A DNA stretch of 64,000 nt, taken from positions 1-64,000 of the forward strand of contig NC_087383.1 in assembly GCF_963675165.1 (NCBI RefSeq), written 5' to 3'. Under the pieces are notes generated by a model that was not told the DNA's origin, did not search any database, and worked only from the letters and a program-made list of their open reading frames with translations. The DNA is from Halichondria panicea. Its lineage: Eukaryota; Porifera; Demospongiae; Suberitida; Halichondriidae. Of this stretch, positions 13,641 to 25,474 are shown piece by piece; position 1 is the first letter of the stretch; each line of letters starts with the position of its first letter. Position numbers and translations under genes: made by a program.

Positions 13641-13772
13641 TTGTCTCTCAGAGGACTCCATCCCCGGCCAATAACAGATCATCTCCTCCTCGATCAGAAA
13701 GCCAGCATTCTATGTTGCGGCCTGGAAGGCATAGCACCATCCATACATCCATATAAATTCAGTACCCAATGA
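13526..13772 (+). pseudogene. Unrecognised exon-like segment at the inner end of the B array
   Basis: After a CTGCCTGCAG acceptor-like site the plus strand reads LSDEERGAQDATLES and continues through HDTVTGPLSLRGLHP to a stop at 13772. The first two B units share the 5' part, with small in-frame differences, but lose the 3' part. This looks like a gene end swallowed by the repeat array. No family is recognised and no upstream exon could be linked. Confidence 0.2.
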
Positions 13773-14305
13773 ATCATTACAATATGAAATACAGCAGATA
13801 ATTGCATAATTATAGTGATGTAACTAATGGCTTGGAGATCTATATAATCCTGTGCTCATTAAAGGGGCTGAATACCAGAAGATAGTACACTACATCACTT
13901 ACATAATTATTATACTGACCCTTTCCTGTCGTATCTTGTAGTGCTCTTAGTACGTCAGCAGCCATTCAGTGATAAAAATTAAGAGTGGGGCGTCCCCCAT
14001 AAAAGATGAAATGACAATAAAATTATGAGAGTGATTGAATGCTGGATCCTGTGCTGTGCAGCGTTGAGTAGTTATCTGTGGTAAGACATGAGAGAAGACA
14101 GTATACACAGAGCTACTTTAACACAAGGCTGTCACTATAAAATGTCATAGATAATATCCAACTACCACCTTGCGATGACCGAGGTACAAGGAGACAGCCG
14201 GCAGTGTACACTTTGCCTTGCTCTTTAATTCTTTGTCTCGTGGCTGCAAATGACATGTGCTCTAGATTCTATCATGACATGCGCCGACCAGCATGTATTA
14301 TGATT

Positions 14306-14484
14306 ATACCGTATAGCGGGTAATTTTCGTGGGGGTAAAATATTCGTTATTTCGTGGGCAGGCTGACCTCCACGAAATTTTAACGTAGACCTGGCTTATC
14401 AGAACGTAGGAATGCCGTGCAGCCACGAGACTAAAAAGACCGTTTCTCGAATTTTTTACCCACGAAACTCAGCTACATACGGTA
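14306..14484. mobile_element. Small inverted-repeat element (MITE-like)
   Basis: Ends are TACCGTATAGCGGGTAATTT...TTCGTGGG on the left and CCCACGAAACTCAG...ATACGGTA on the right, which are imperfect reverse complements. The element is about 180 bp and non-coding. The TACCGTAT tip is shared with the element at 24687, suggesting one non-autonomous DNA transposon group. Confidence 0.65.
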
Positions 14485-14975
14485 GCTGATTGTCCATAGC
14501 CTCGAGCTGCTGCCGCACATGCATGCGAAGCCATAATAATAATGATAGCTCTCTGCAGTCTTACACGAACAAGCACCTATAGGTAGCCTAGCTAGGCATA
14601 TAGGCCTTGAGGCAGAGGCAGATATAATATATAACAATTAATGATACTAGTAAGTGGGCGGGGCTATTCTCTTACCACACTATGTACCTTCCAGATCGAG
14701 CTCGTCAGTAAAATAACGCTAGGTCACCAATTAAGATGTGCTTTTAACCACTTGTACAGGACGCACACGTACACGTATACATGTCATATAATTATTATTA
14801 TTATTGGGCGGGGCTATTTCTGCAAGCTAGTACATTAATTTATATGGGCATAATTATTAAACATTCATTCCTATATTAATAGTATACACGTCAGAAGAAG
14901 TCAAAACAATCTATGATACAAATCACAAAAATCAATCACAATAATAATATTATTGTAGACAAGTTCATTAGTAGT

Positions 14976-15832
14976 TCAAGTACACCTTACACAATGTAGC
15001 TCCAGGTCTGTCTGAGTGTGGAAGTTCTGCTGTCCACATATTGGGCAAGCCATTGAAGGTGGGGCTTGGTTGACCACCTCTCCAGGTCCAACCCATTCAC
15101 CTTGTATGAACTGGAACACAAGACAAGGGATCTCACACACACACACACAGAGTACCTGAAGCTGCTGTGATGACCCCGGTGGTGGTGGTGGTGGTGGTGG
15201 TGGTGGTTGGGTCATATCCAGATTGTTCCTGCCTCCTTGTATGTGGCCATGCTGGGGGGGGGCCTTGCTGGGGGGGGTCATGCTGGGGGGGGGGCTTGCT
15301 GGGGGAGGCCATGCTGGGGGGGGGACCTTGCTGGGAGAGGTTGTTACGACCACCAGAATTGACGGGTGCCATAGAGAGATCATTACGTCTCATCTCTGCT
15401 GGAGGTCTCCATCCACTGTCACTGCCAGGCTGTGGGGGGTGCCCTCCAGGGGGGGGCTGTATGTACGAGAAACAAATTACGTAGTATAGAGCAGCTGGAC
15501 TATGAGTTGCTTACCTACCTTGTGGGTGATGGAGACCCCCCACTAAGCCCCCACCCCCAATAGTTGCCACCTCTTGAGCAATAGTCATCGAACGTACTCT
15601 AAGAGAGGGGGAGAAGAATAATTATGGCATCATTGGCTGTAGCCACTAACCGAGTCTGTGGGTATTGTGCATTTGTTGCAGGAATTTGCTGAGTCCACAT
15701 CTGGTCATGTACTCAAAACTGTCCGCCTCCTGCGTGGCTATGTGGGGGGTAGGCAGTGGGGACGCGGGGGGGTGGGTGGGGCTGGATCCTGATGTAGGGG
15801 GTCAGATAACTGTCGAGGTTGGTCCTGTGAGG

Positions 15833-15890
<58 letters not shown>

Positions 15891-16028
15891 CTGTGTGTGC
15901 ATGAGATGCTCTCCTGAGCGAACTTGAGAGGGGGAGGGGCTTAGTGAGTAGGCATTAGGGGGCGGGGCATTAAGCCGCCGGCTCTGAGGTCTAAATGAAC
16001 CAACAGGGTTCGAGTCAGTCGAGTCGTC

Positions 16029-16068
<40 letters not shown>

Positions 16069-16210
16069 GGGGGGGGGGGGATTAGAGAATGCCTGGTTAA
16101 TGCCTTCCTGATTACCTGATCTTCTGCGCTCAGTGTAGTCATGGCTTGTTGGTTGAGCCGCTCCCTCAATTCCTTCACTTCCTTTTCTTTCTTTATGATC
16201 TGAGACATGA
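14976..16210 (-). pseudogene. NEMO/optineurin-like coiled-coil and zinc-finger gene, 5'-truncated and frame-broken
   Basis: Minus-strand exons with good splice sites lie at 16210-16116 (coiled coil KKEKEVKELRERLNQQ), 16031-15891, 15824-15651, 15598-15519, 15456-15156 (Pro-rich) and 15110-14976. The last ends in ACPICGQQNFHTQTDLELHC-VRCT, a C-x2-C-x13-H-x3-C finger. This fits the C-terminal ubiquitin-binding zinc finger of NEMO and optineurin, as does a Pro-rich stretch after a coiled coil. Those proteins bind ubiquitin chains in NF-kB signalling or autophagy. The 5' end is lost: an A repeat starts at about 16226. Exon 15824-15651 has a stop in every joining frame. In exon 15456-15156 the motif GGRNNL appears in two different frames either side of poly-C runs. 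Decay is likely, but homopolymer assembly errors could explain part of it. Confidence 0.5.
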
Positions 16211-16225
16211 TAGACAACTAAATGG

Positions 16226-17600
16226 ATCAGTGAACAGTAAGGTATCATGTCTCAGAACATAGAACCTGTGCTAGGACCTGTGGCATGCTCGGTACGATTG
16301 GGTCATGACAACGTAGCTATCCTGCATCATTCCTGTCCAATCACCAGTAAGTGTCATTGCGCCCCCACTGGGCAGTATTGCTCTGTTCCAATTTCTAAAT
16401 CCCATACCTTCAGGGCTACCGATACCGCAATGCGATGGCAGGATCCCAAAAGCAAGGAATCTAGAAATCGAACAGAGGCTATACTGTCAAGTTTTCCCAA
16501 AAGGAAGGATCGCTCAAGACGCTCGACTTGCTGATCATACAACAGGTCAACAGGATCACAGCTAGTCCCTAAGGCAGGGCCTAGCACAGGCTCTACATCA
16601 CCCTGAGGCATGATCCCAACTGTACAAAGCTCTAATCAGTACTAACCTAGATACAAAGATAATGGGCCACCTGCCATGCACACAAGCTCAAAGTTATTTA
16701 ATAATTAACACACAGTAACTTACCCACTGGAATAGGTAGCACTCAATGGAGGTCTCCTCCTGTTCAAGTGGCAGGATGATGGAGTGGTTGGTTGGTCCAT
16801 TCTATGGTGGTACTCCCTCCGTTGCACATGAAGAGAGAGAGAGAGGGATAGAATAGTCACCCATACACCACACAGCTACAAGCATACCTAATTACTGTAC
16901 ACCCCTAGAGAGTATAGAACAAGGTAAACAGTAAACAGTTAGGTATCATGTCTCAGAACAACATAGAATCTGTGCCAGGACATGTGGCATGCTCGGTACG
17001 ATCGGGTCATGACAACGTAGCTATTCTGCATCATTCCTGTCCAATCACCAGTAAGTGTCATTGCGCCCCCACTAGGCAGTATTGCTCTGTTCCGATTTCT
17101 AAATCCCATACCTTCAGGGCTACCGACACCGCAACGCGATGGCAGGATCCCAAAAGCAAGGAATCTAGAAATCGAACAGAGGCTATACTGTCAAGTTTTC
17201 CCAAAGGTAAGGATCGCTCAAGACGCTCGACTTGCTGATCATACAACAGGTCAACCGGGTCACAGCTAGTCCCTAAGGCAGGGCCTAGCACAGGCTCTAC
17301 ATCACCCTGAGGCATGATCCCAACTGTACAAAGCTCTAATCAGTACTAACCTAGATACAAAGATAATGGGCCACCTGCCATGCACACAAGCTCAAAGCTA
17401 TTTAATAATTAACACACAGTAACTTACCCACTGGAATAGGTAGCACTCAATGGAGGTCTCCTCCTGTTCAAGTGGCAGGGTAATGGAGTGGTTGGTTGGT
17501 CCATTGTATGGTAGTACTCCCTCCGTTGCACATGAAGAGAGAGAGAGGGATAGTCACAGAATAGCCATGCAGCCATACACGTACACAGCTACAAGCATAT
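16226..17600. repeat. Two further A-array units
   Basis: Landmarks at about 16247 and 16948 match the array at 5.6-9.6 kb, including the open 95/96-codon plus frame and 85-codon minus frame. They abut the broken NEMO-like gene on one side and the duplicated flank at 17580 on the other. Confidence 0.92.
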
Positions 17601-18025
17601 TTAAAGCGCAGCACTCATAGTAAGTGGGCGGGGCTATTCTTTGGGACAAAGGGCGACTATCATGCAGGCATGCATGTGGGACAAAGGGCGACTCATTCAT
17701 GAGACTACTATCATGCAGGCATGCATGATTCCGCTATAATTAACGATTATAAAATTAATGGCAAAAAATTAATACATTATTAACGATTAATTTTATTATA
17801 ATAATGGCAAAAATACAGTTAGGTGTCTATTATTGTGTGTCAGTCTCTTAGTTGTCCTGCGAGTGACCATAATTATTCAATCCATGGGCGAGGGAGGGCA
17901 GCAAATTGTATCATGATCGTAATACAAAGGTGTATTACATGGTATAGTAGAATCTGTCCCGGGTGGTGTGCTGTCCTAGCTGGTAGTAGGTAGGTCTTGT
18001 AGTGTGTTGGTTAGTTGGTGATAAT
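17580..18025. repeat. Duplicate of the 9590-10040 flank plus truncated B unit
   Basis: The sequence repeats the flank of the first A array and about 200 bp of the B-unit start, then breaks off at about 18025 (TTAGTTGGTGAT) into unique DNA. This is the innermost edge of the subtelomeric repeats. Confidence 0.85.
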
Positions 18026-18163
18026 CCAGCAATGTACATGTACTGAGAGGTGGTCTATATTAATTATTATACACAACTTTTAAAATCTCACAATACCTTG
18101 TTGGAGACACAAAAATAGACTACCTTATTATATAGAACCTTATTATATAGAAGACTAAAATAG

Positions 18164-19700
18164 TTATTGCTGCATAGGTACAACGACAGCCACTACAATG
18201 ATGATAATGACAATCAATGTTATAATGACTCCAGCCACGACTCCTCCAATAATGAGCTTGAGTTTGATGTTCTTACGATGCAGCTCCACCGCCTGCATAG
18301 GTAGAAAGGAGGGTAGATATACTAGTCAGATATGCATGTCCATACGTACCTGGCCTGTCTGGTTCTTGCCACGCTCCACTCTTCCCTGAGCCTGCTCAGC
18401 TCTCACCTCTATACAAACGATGAATACGTACACACAGTGTGGGACAGTACTGGTGCAACTAGCTCACCAATTCTGTCAATCTCATTCCCTTGATCGTTGA
18501 CCAGCTCAGCTATATCTGTCTGGATGGCATGAAGGTCCACTATATCCCTACAACACAATGTCACAACATGCATGTGTACGTACATACAATGGCCTACCTC
18601 TCCAAGTCCTGCAGTTCTGCTGCCTCTCTCTCACGTAGTTCCATACCTCTCATTTTCTGAGCCTGCGTCTGAGATTCTGGACTCAACATTCCATCACCTA
18701 AGCAACACATTCCAATTCCATTACTTCATATCCACCACACCCATACATGTACTCACTACACAATCCCTCACCCTAGCGGCAGTGCTACTACACAATCCCT
18801 CACCCTAGCGGCAGTGCTACTACACAATCCCTCACCCTAGCGGCAGTGCTACTACACAATCCCTCACCCTAGCGGCAGTGGTATACTACACAATCCCTCA
18901 CCCTAGCGGCAGTGCTACTACACAATCCCTCACCCTAGCGGCAGTGCTACTACACAATCCCTCACCCTAGCGGCAGTGGTATACTACACAATCCCTCACC
19001 CTAGCGGCAGTGCTACTACACAATCCCTCACCCTAGCGGCAGTGCTACTACACAATCCCTCACCCCCAGTAGTGGCAGTGCTGGTTAAGGGAGAGGTGGC
19101 ACCAGAGCCCAGAGGATTCTGTTGAGTTGCAGATCGCTCCTTCTCTAGTAGCTCCGTATAGCTGCTCATGTGACCTTCTAACTGACGAGCTTGACGGTCC
19201 ACTATTATCTGTGTGTGTGGTGGGTGTGTGTGGTGGGTGTGTGTGGTGGGTGTGTGTGGTGGGTGTGTGGAGTCATAGTAGAGGGCTTGCACCTTGCTTT
19301 GAGGCTCCCCACTCTTGCGTAGAGTCTTGAGCTCACTGTCTGCACTCAACAACTTCTCCTTAATGACACCTACACACACAAACCATCTACAATAAGCACA
19401 CACTGATTGTAGGTGGGTCACCTCTCAAACGTTTCAACTCCGCTCTATTCTGGGGATCATCAAATTGAGTGCCAATGCTTTGCACACAGCCTCTGAATGT
19501 AACCAAGTCACCATCGAGGGATTTGATTGTCTATGTACAGGAGGACGAGATCGAGAGTTACTATAATTATGCATCATATAGAACCATCATCACACATGTA
19601 CACACACCTCAGCTACGGTGGTTCCGCTCACTCCACTGGAAGCTTCTCCACTGCCGAACCCTTTGACCGTCTCTCTGTAGCGCCCTTCGTAACCGGCCAT
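18164..19700 (-). CDS. Syntaxin-like Qa-SNARE, tail-anchored
   Basis: The model starts at MAGYEGRYRETVKGFGSG (19700) and joins exons 19700-19608, 19530-19422, 19369-19293, 19208-19064, then about 18705-18600, about 18546-18468, a short exon near 18405 and the last exon near 18294-18164. All phases tested agree. The C-terminal half holds a SNARE motif, DLHAIQTDIAELVNDQGNEI, whose Gln in NDQG sits at the expected zero layer. A basic stretch, HRKNIKLK, is followed by about 30 hydrophobic residues (GVVAGVIITLIVIIIIVVAV) as a C-terminal anchor. Syntaxins pair with other SNAREs to fuse vesicles; this one resembles the endosomal syntaxin-7/12 group, which is an inference from the SNARE only. The intron after 19064 is a minisatellite copied from the splice donor. 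Confidence 0.8.
18766..19063. repeat. 32-bp intronic minisatellite containing the splice donor, about 10 copies
   Basis: Unit (minus strand) is GGGTGAGGGATTGTGTAG followed by TAGCACTGCCGCTA. The array begins at the 3' edge of syntaxin exon 19208-19064, whose own donor GTGAGG is the first copy. Two units are 34 bp (GGTATACTAC variant). Confidence 0.9.
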
Positions 19701-19950
19701 TGCAGTACAGTTTATAGCCAGTGGTGTGTTGTGTTACACAGGTGTGTGGGCGTTCCAGAGATACACAACACAGCACTGCCACACCCATCATGGTGACTAC
19801 AGTTGTTGCACTGAGGCGGCTTTTATTCAAGGTAGCCCCTCCTCTACATGTAAATGCAAGTCACACATGCGATCACCAATAATTTATTTTACACTGTAGA
19901 ACTTCAAATTAATCATATATTCATATTTCACAAGATGCCACATTTATTGT

Positions 19951-20597
19951 TCATCGGTAAGCTTTGCCCTTTCCTGGCATAGATTTGACCCCTGACCCCT
20001 TGCTTGGCAGAGAGTAAACAGATGAGCTGATCTTGTTAATAAAGTACAGAGCTCCGAGAGAAAACAGCAAACTATGTGGGGGTAGAGTAGAGAGAGGGGG
20101 TACAGTACACATGTCACCTTGCTCACCATGTTGTAGCAGAGACCCTGTGGACCAATCCTGACACTAGCATAGAAGCTAAAAGGCACACAATCACTGCGTG
20201 TGTGTGTGGGGGGGGGGGCAGAGTATAAGGGTGTCAGTACACACGTCCAAGTACCTTCAGGGAAGAGCTTGGTATAGTGGCCTTCTCCAAACATCAGAGT
20301 GCCTAGATTACCAACAGCCTACACACAAACACTTATAATAACATGCAGTGCATCCCCCCCCCCCTCATTGTCTTACAGTGAGCACAAAGATGAAAAACCA
20401 AGATCCTATGAATCCTCCAAGGATAGCCCTCCGACCTTCGACCCCTAGCTCATCTCTGAAGAGTTGCATTGCTGCCAGTGTGAGGACAGCCAGAGCCACA
20501 GAGGACACGAGGGAATAGCCAGTAGGGAGACCTATAGTGGGTGACATTACACAACACGTATATACGTACACACACACACTTTAATACACTCACCCAT
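19951..20597 (-). CDS. KRTCAP2: KRTCAP2, oligosaccharyltransferase accessory subunit
   Basis: A short first exon, ATGG at 20597, joins an exon encoding LPTGYSLVSSVALAVLTLAA and ending GSWFFIFVLT. Next come AVGNLGTLMFGEGHYTKLFP, FYASVRIGPQGLCYNMV and LLFSLGALYFINKISSSVY, ending in GKGKAYR and a stop at 19951. Three hydrophobic segments, the 'FGxGxxxKxFPE' core and the terminal 'YFINKISS' match KRTCAP2, a small ER membrane protein of the STT3A oligosaccharyltransferase involved in co-translational N-glycosylation. Length is about 135 residues, as usual for the family. It lies between syntaxin and cathepsin H, all on the minus strand. Confidence 0.9.
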
Positions 20598-20813
20598 GAT
20601 CGATCGTGATCTATCGTCTTTTTACTCTTAGGAGTCACGTGCTTAAAGCTACTCTCCCGAAGCGTAGGCGACAAATAATAATGAAGCTTAAACACTTAGA
20701 AGTGCGCGTGGGCGTGCAGCTACCCTCGATTACAGACCGCTCAAAAACCAATCATTTACAAGGCATTACTTAGTCAGCAAGCTAGCTAGGACTATAATAG
20801 AGGAGTTATGTGT

Positions 20814-22368
<1,555 letters not shown>

Positions 22369-22676
22369 TATTATATTAAATAGGCCTAATATAATTATAG
22401 CCACAGTCTGTATGTAGGTCCTGCACGTACCCAGAGGTAGGTACTCTGCTCTGCTCCTGCACTCTTCGGAGGAAGTGCGGCCTGGGATCAGGGCTAACAT
22501 GTTAATTAGCGGTCACAAAATCGTACCGGAAGTCAACAACGAGCCCCTCCCACTCTTTACCTGCAGCCGGCCATGCACTCCTGCAGCTGATTGCAGCTGG
22601 TGGTTCTTCTCTTCTCTTGGTCAGGAGTGCGAGTATAATCTAGGAGTGGTGAGCGTGATTAAGACCTAGAGAGGTT

Positions 22677-23957
22677 ATGGATGCTTTAGAGAAGAGTCTA
22701 CTGGAGGGAGATGATGCTAAGCAGAAAGTGCAAGTTCCAAGAGAAGTGGTGAGGGTAGTGCTGCTGTAACCTTATCACTGACGAATGCATACGTGTAGCA
22801 TGGCATACTGACTGTACACATCAAGACAATACTACTCAAGGATATGGAAGGTGATCGTACAAACGCTCTGCCAATCCCATGCAATAATAATTATTTGCCT
22901 GCAGTTGACTCTCGTATGTTGAAGTTGCTTACACTCAATGTGACTCTGTGCCACAAGACCAAGTACTTCACATTCCAACAGAGCAGCAAGAATACAGACT
23001 CTGCTGTGTGTGATAGCATCAAGCATTGGAGTGTCAAGGTCAGCAGGGTTCATTGTGCGTGTATACCTAACTACACATTATACAGCTGCCTGAAGACTGC
23101 ACTGGTCATGACAACAATGTGCTGTTAGAGTTGGTCACTGCATCTCCCTTACTGCCTCACACTACCACCACTCTGAGCAAGGCAGTACTCCACCTACATG
23201 ACATTATACACGTACGTGCATTAGCTGCACTCGTGTATATATAGTACAGCTCTCTAGACCTCTCCACTGTCTGGGAAATGTGAGCTAACTGATCTAGACA
23301 CATGGAGTGCATTCGGTACAGTGTATGCTGACTGGGCATTCTGTTATGGAGACTTTGGATATGGAGAGTCATTTCAGGTATTGCACACACCACCCACTTA
23401 CACAGTAGTGCCATAGAGATTGGTCTGCAGTTGAGGCACTCTCTCCACAAGCCCCAACACTATCTCCATTATTGTCTCTTCCCACGTCTGACTCCTCCCA
23501 CTAAGAGGGCAGACCACAACGGGTGAGCTAGCTGTGCATACACAACACTGATACAAGCATTGTTCCAGACTGATACAGAATCCACATCCCACAAGACACC
23601 CTCTATTCATTCCTTTCAACCAACCAGTGAAACTATGTATGTTGGTTATTGTGTACGTATGACTATAATCATGATTGTATTCAGGTAAGCAGGATTCTGA
23701 GGAAGTTCTTATTGACACACCACACTACACTCCACAGCTACTCATAGCTAGAATGCCTCGGTAAGATGAGCTAGTAGTAATAGAAGACTGTCATCTATGT
23801 TTGAGAGCACAGGTTGCGTGTACTGTGTCAGACACTGCAGACAATGATGAATCGTAGGGAGAGGCTAAAGTTTCTTGAGGAGAAACTGACAATGAGAGAG
23901 AGTACTCCACCCACAAGCTTTGCAGTCCCCAACATTATGAACACTGGCCTACTCTAG
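22677..23957 (+). CDS. Unrecognised protein, possibly C2-domain-like
   Basis: The model starts MDALEKSLLEGDDAKQKVQV at 22677. It continues in exons encoding VDSRMLKLLTLNVTLCHKTK, LPEDCTGHDNNVLLELVTAS, LTDLDTWSAFGTVYADWAFC with CYGDFGYGESFQ, then LRHSLHKPQHYLHYCLFPRL, GKQDSEEVLIDTPHYTPQLL, and a last exon with MMNRRERLKFLEEKLTMRES and a stop at 23957. Alternating hydrophobic strands suggest a beta-sandwich and the end is a short basic helix. There is a faint resemblance to ciliary/sperm C2 proteins such as C2CD6, but I cannot assign it. Exon boundaries were chosen by GT/AG sites, and not every phase was verified. Confidence 0.5.
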
Positions 23958-24046
23958 CTGTATAGGGAACACACACAAGTGTAGCTATATTTCCTCTGTT
24001 GTGGTTGTTGTATCATTGATTGCATTTGTGATAAACGAGTGCTGAA

Positions 24047-25194
24047 ATGACTACTGCAGCCGTTGATTATGAACAGTTAGTGGAAGAGGTCAGATCTGTA
24101 GCGCTCCAATACACAGGACAAGAGTGGCCAGTCATCAAGAAATCGGTATGTAGACCACCTCAAATACGAGACAATAGCTATGTGGTTGTTTGACAGAAAG
24201 ATGTGGAAATATCGTCCTACAGTATTCCAGGCAACAAGTGTAAAGTGTAAGTTATCTATATAGTGTGTCACTGTGTGTCTACTCATGGTAGCTACAGATA
24301 TAAGGCTGTGGGGGAGCTGGATGTACCTCCCACAGTCCTGTACAGACATGCCACCTTCTTCCCAGGAGATACTCACAACCCAAAGAGAAATGTTCACAAC
24401 GCTGTCAAAGTATGATTACCATGATGTATGTGTTTCCCTAATCCTTCATAAATTATTTTGTTTTAGTTGTGGGAAGTATTGCGGGAACTGAGTGATGTGA
24501 GTTGTACCTACCTACCTACCTATGTAAAGACGTAGTGCCTTCCTTTATATAGACAATGTACATTCAGCGCACTGTCTCCAAGAGCATTGGAGGTGGTCTC
24601 ATTTCCGCTCGAGAGTACATTGATATTGTGGGCATGTTCTCAGAGGATAATGTGCACATGGTGTGTGGTAAGTCTGTACTCTGTATACCGTATTACTAGA
24701 ATATTTTGCAAAAATTTGACCCTTTGCGATCTAACTATTGCGTTCTGGCAAGGATCGTGTGTATTTACTAGTAATAATTTAGGTTTTGCGGATTTTAATG
24801 TTGCGAATTGATCAACCATCGCAAAGTTCGCAAAAGTTTGATGCTTGCAAAACATTCTAGTAATACAGTATTTATAATGTGCCATATCATGAGGCAGGTA
24901 CAGGTATAGAGTATCCATATCCCACGGATGACAAGTGCACACGAGCTTGGAACCATATCTTTGGACTGCTCTATTCTCCTGTGAAGGGTAAGTGCTCTGT
25001 GTGTTCACTATGACTGTCAGTGGAATGTGTGTGTTCATTGCAGGAAGCCCCACAAGACCAAGTTAGTGTACTTGTTGCAAACAGACTTGAAAGGGAAGCT
25101 ACCCACAAGAATAGTCGAGTCAGCACTACCAGACATGCAGTTATCCTATTACAGCAATCTACGCAAAGCCATCAAGGAAGGATTCAACTTATGA
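24047..25194 (+). CDS. START-domain lipid-transfer protein (STARD4/5/6 type)
   Basis: Exons read MTTAAVDYEQLVEEVRSVAL, KDVEISSYSIPGNKCKV, YKAVGELDVPPTVLYRHATF, LWEVLREL, then a piece with TVSKSIGGGLISAREYIDIV, one with GTGIEYPYPTDDKCTRAWNH, and a last exon with TKLVYLLQTDLKGKLPTRIV and DMQLSYYSNLRKAIKEGFNL, stop 25194. This is a single START fold of about 205 residues with no membrane anchor, as in the short cytosolic STARD4/5/6 sterol carriers. 'QTDLKG.LP' and the C-terminal helix 'YYSNLRKAIK' are typical. Ligand specificity cannot be read from sequence. An inverted-repeat element sits in the intron at 24687-24873. Confidence 0.85.
24687..24873. mobile_element. MITE-like element inside the START-gene intron
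   Basis: The left end TACCGTATTACTAGAATATT and the right end (reverse complement TACTGTATTACTAGAATGTT) form about 30-bp imperfect terminal inverted repeats around a non-coding core rich in GCAAAA motifs. It shares the TACCGTAT tip with the element at 14306. Confidence 0.75.
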
Positions 25195-25474
25195 CAATGT
25201 ACTATGTGTACATGCAATTGCAATGTATGGAGAAATGTCAATTCTTATAATTATATCATCCAATGTATAAGCTCAGTCCATTTAAATTTTAAGAGTTCAC
25301 AGAATTTTTTTATCCCACCAATAATTATATCATACATTGTACACGTAGTTCTCTAATCATCTTAGTGTGCTCCAAAAAAGTGAAACCATGTATATAAATG
25401 TTAGCAAAAGCACCAAAATACACAAGTAAACAAGTACAATACTCTGTATTGAGCTAGTAGATCAGTTAGTGGGA

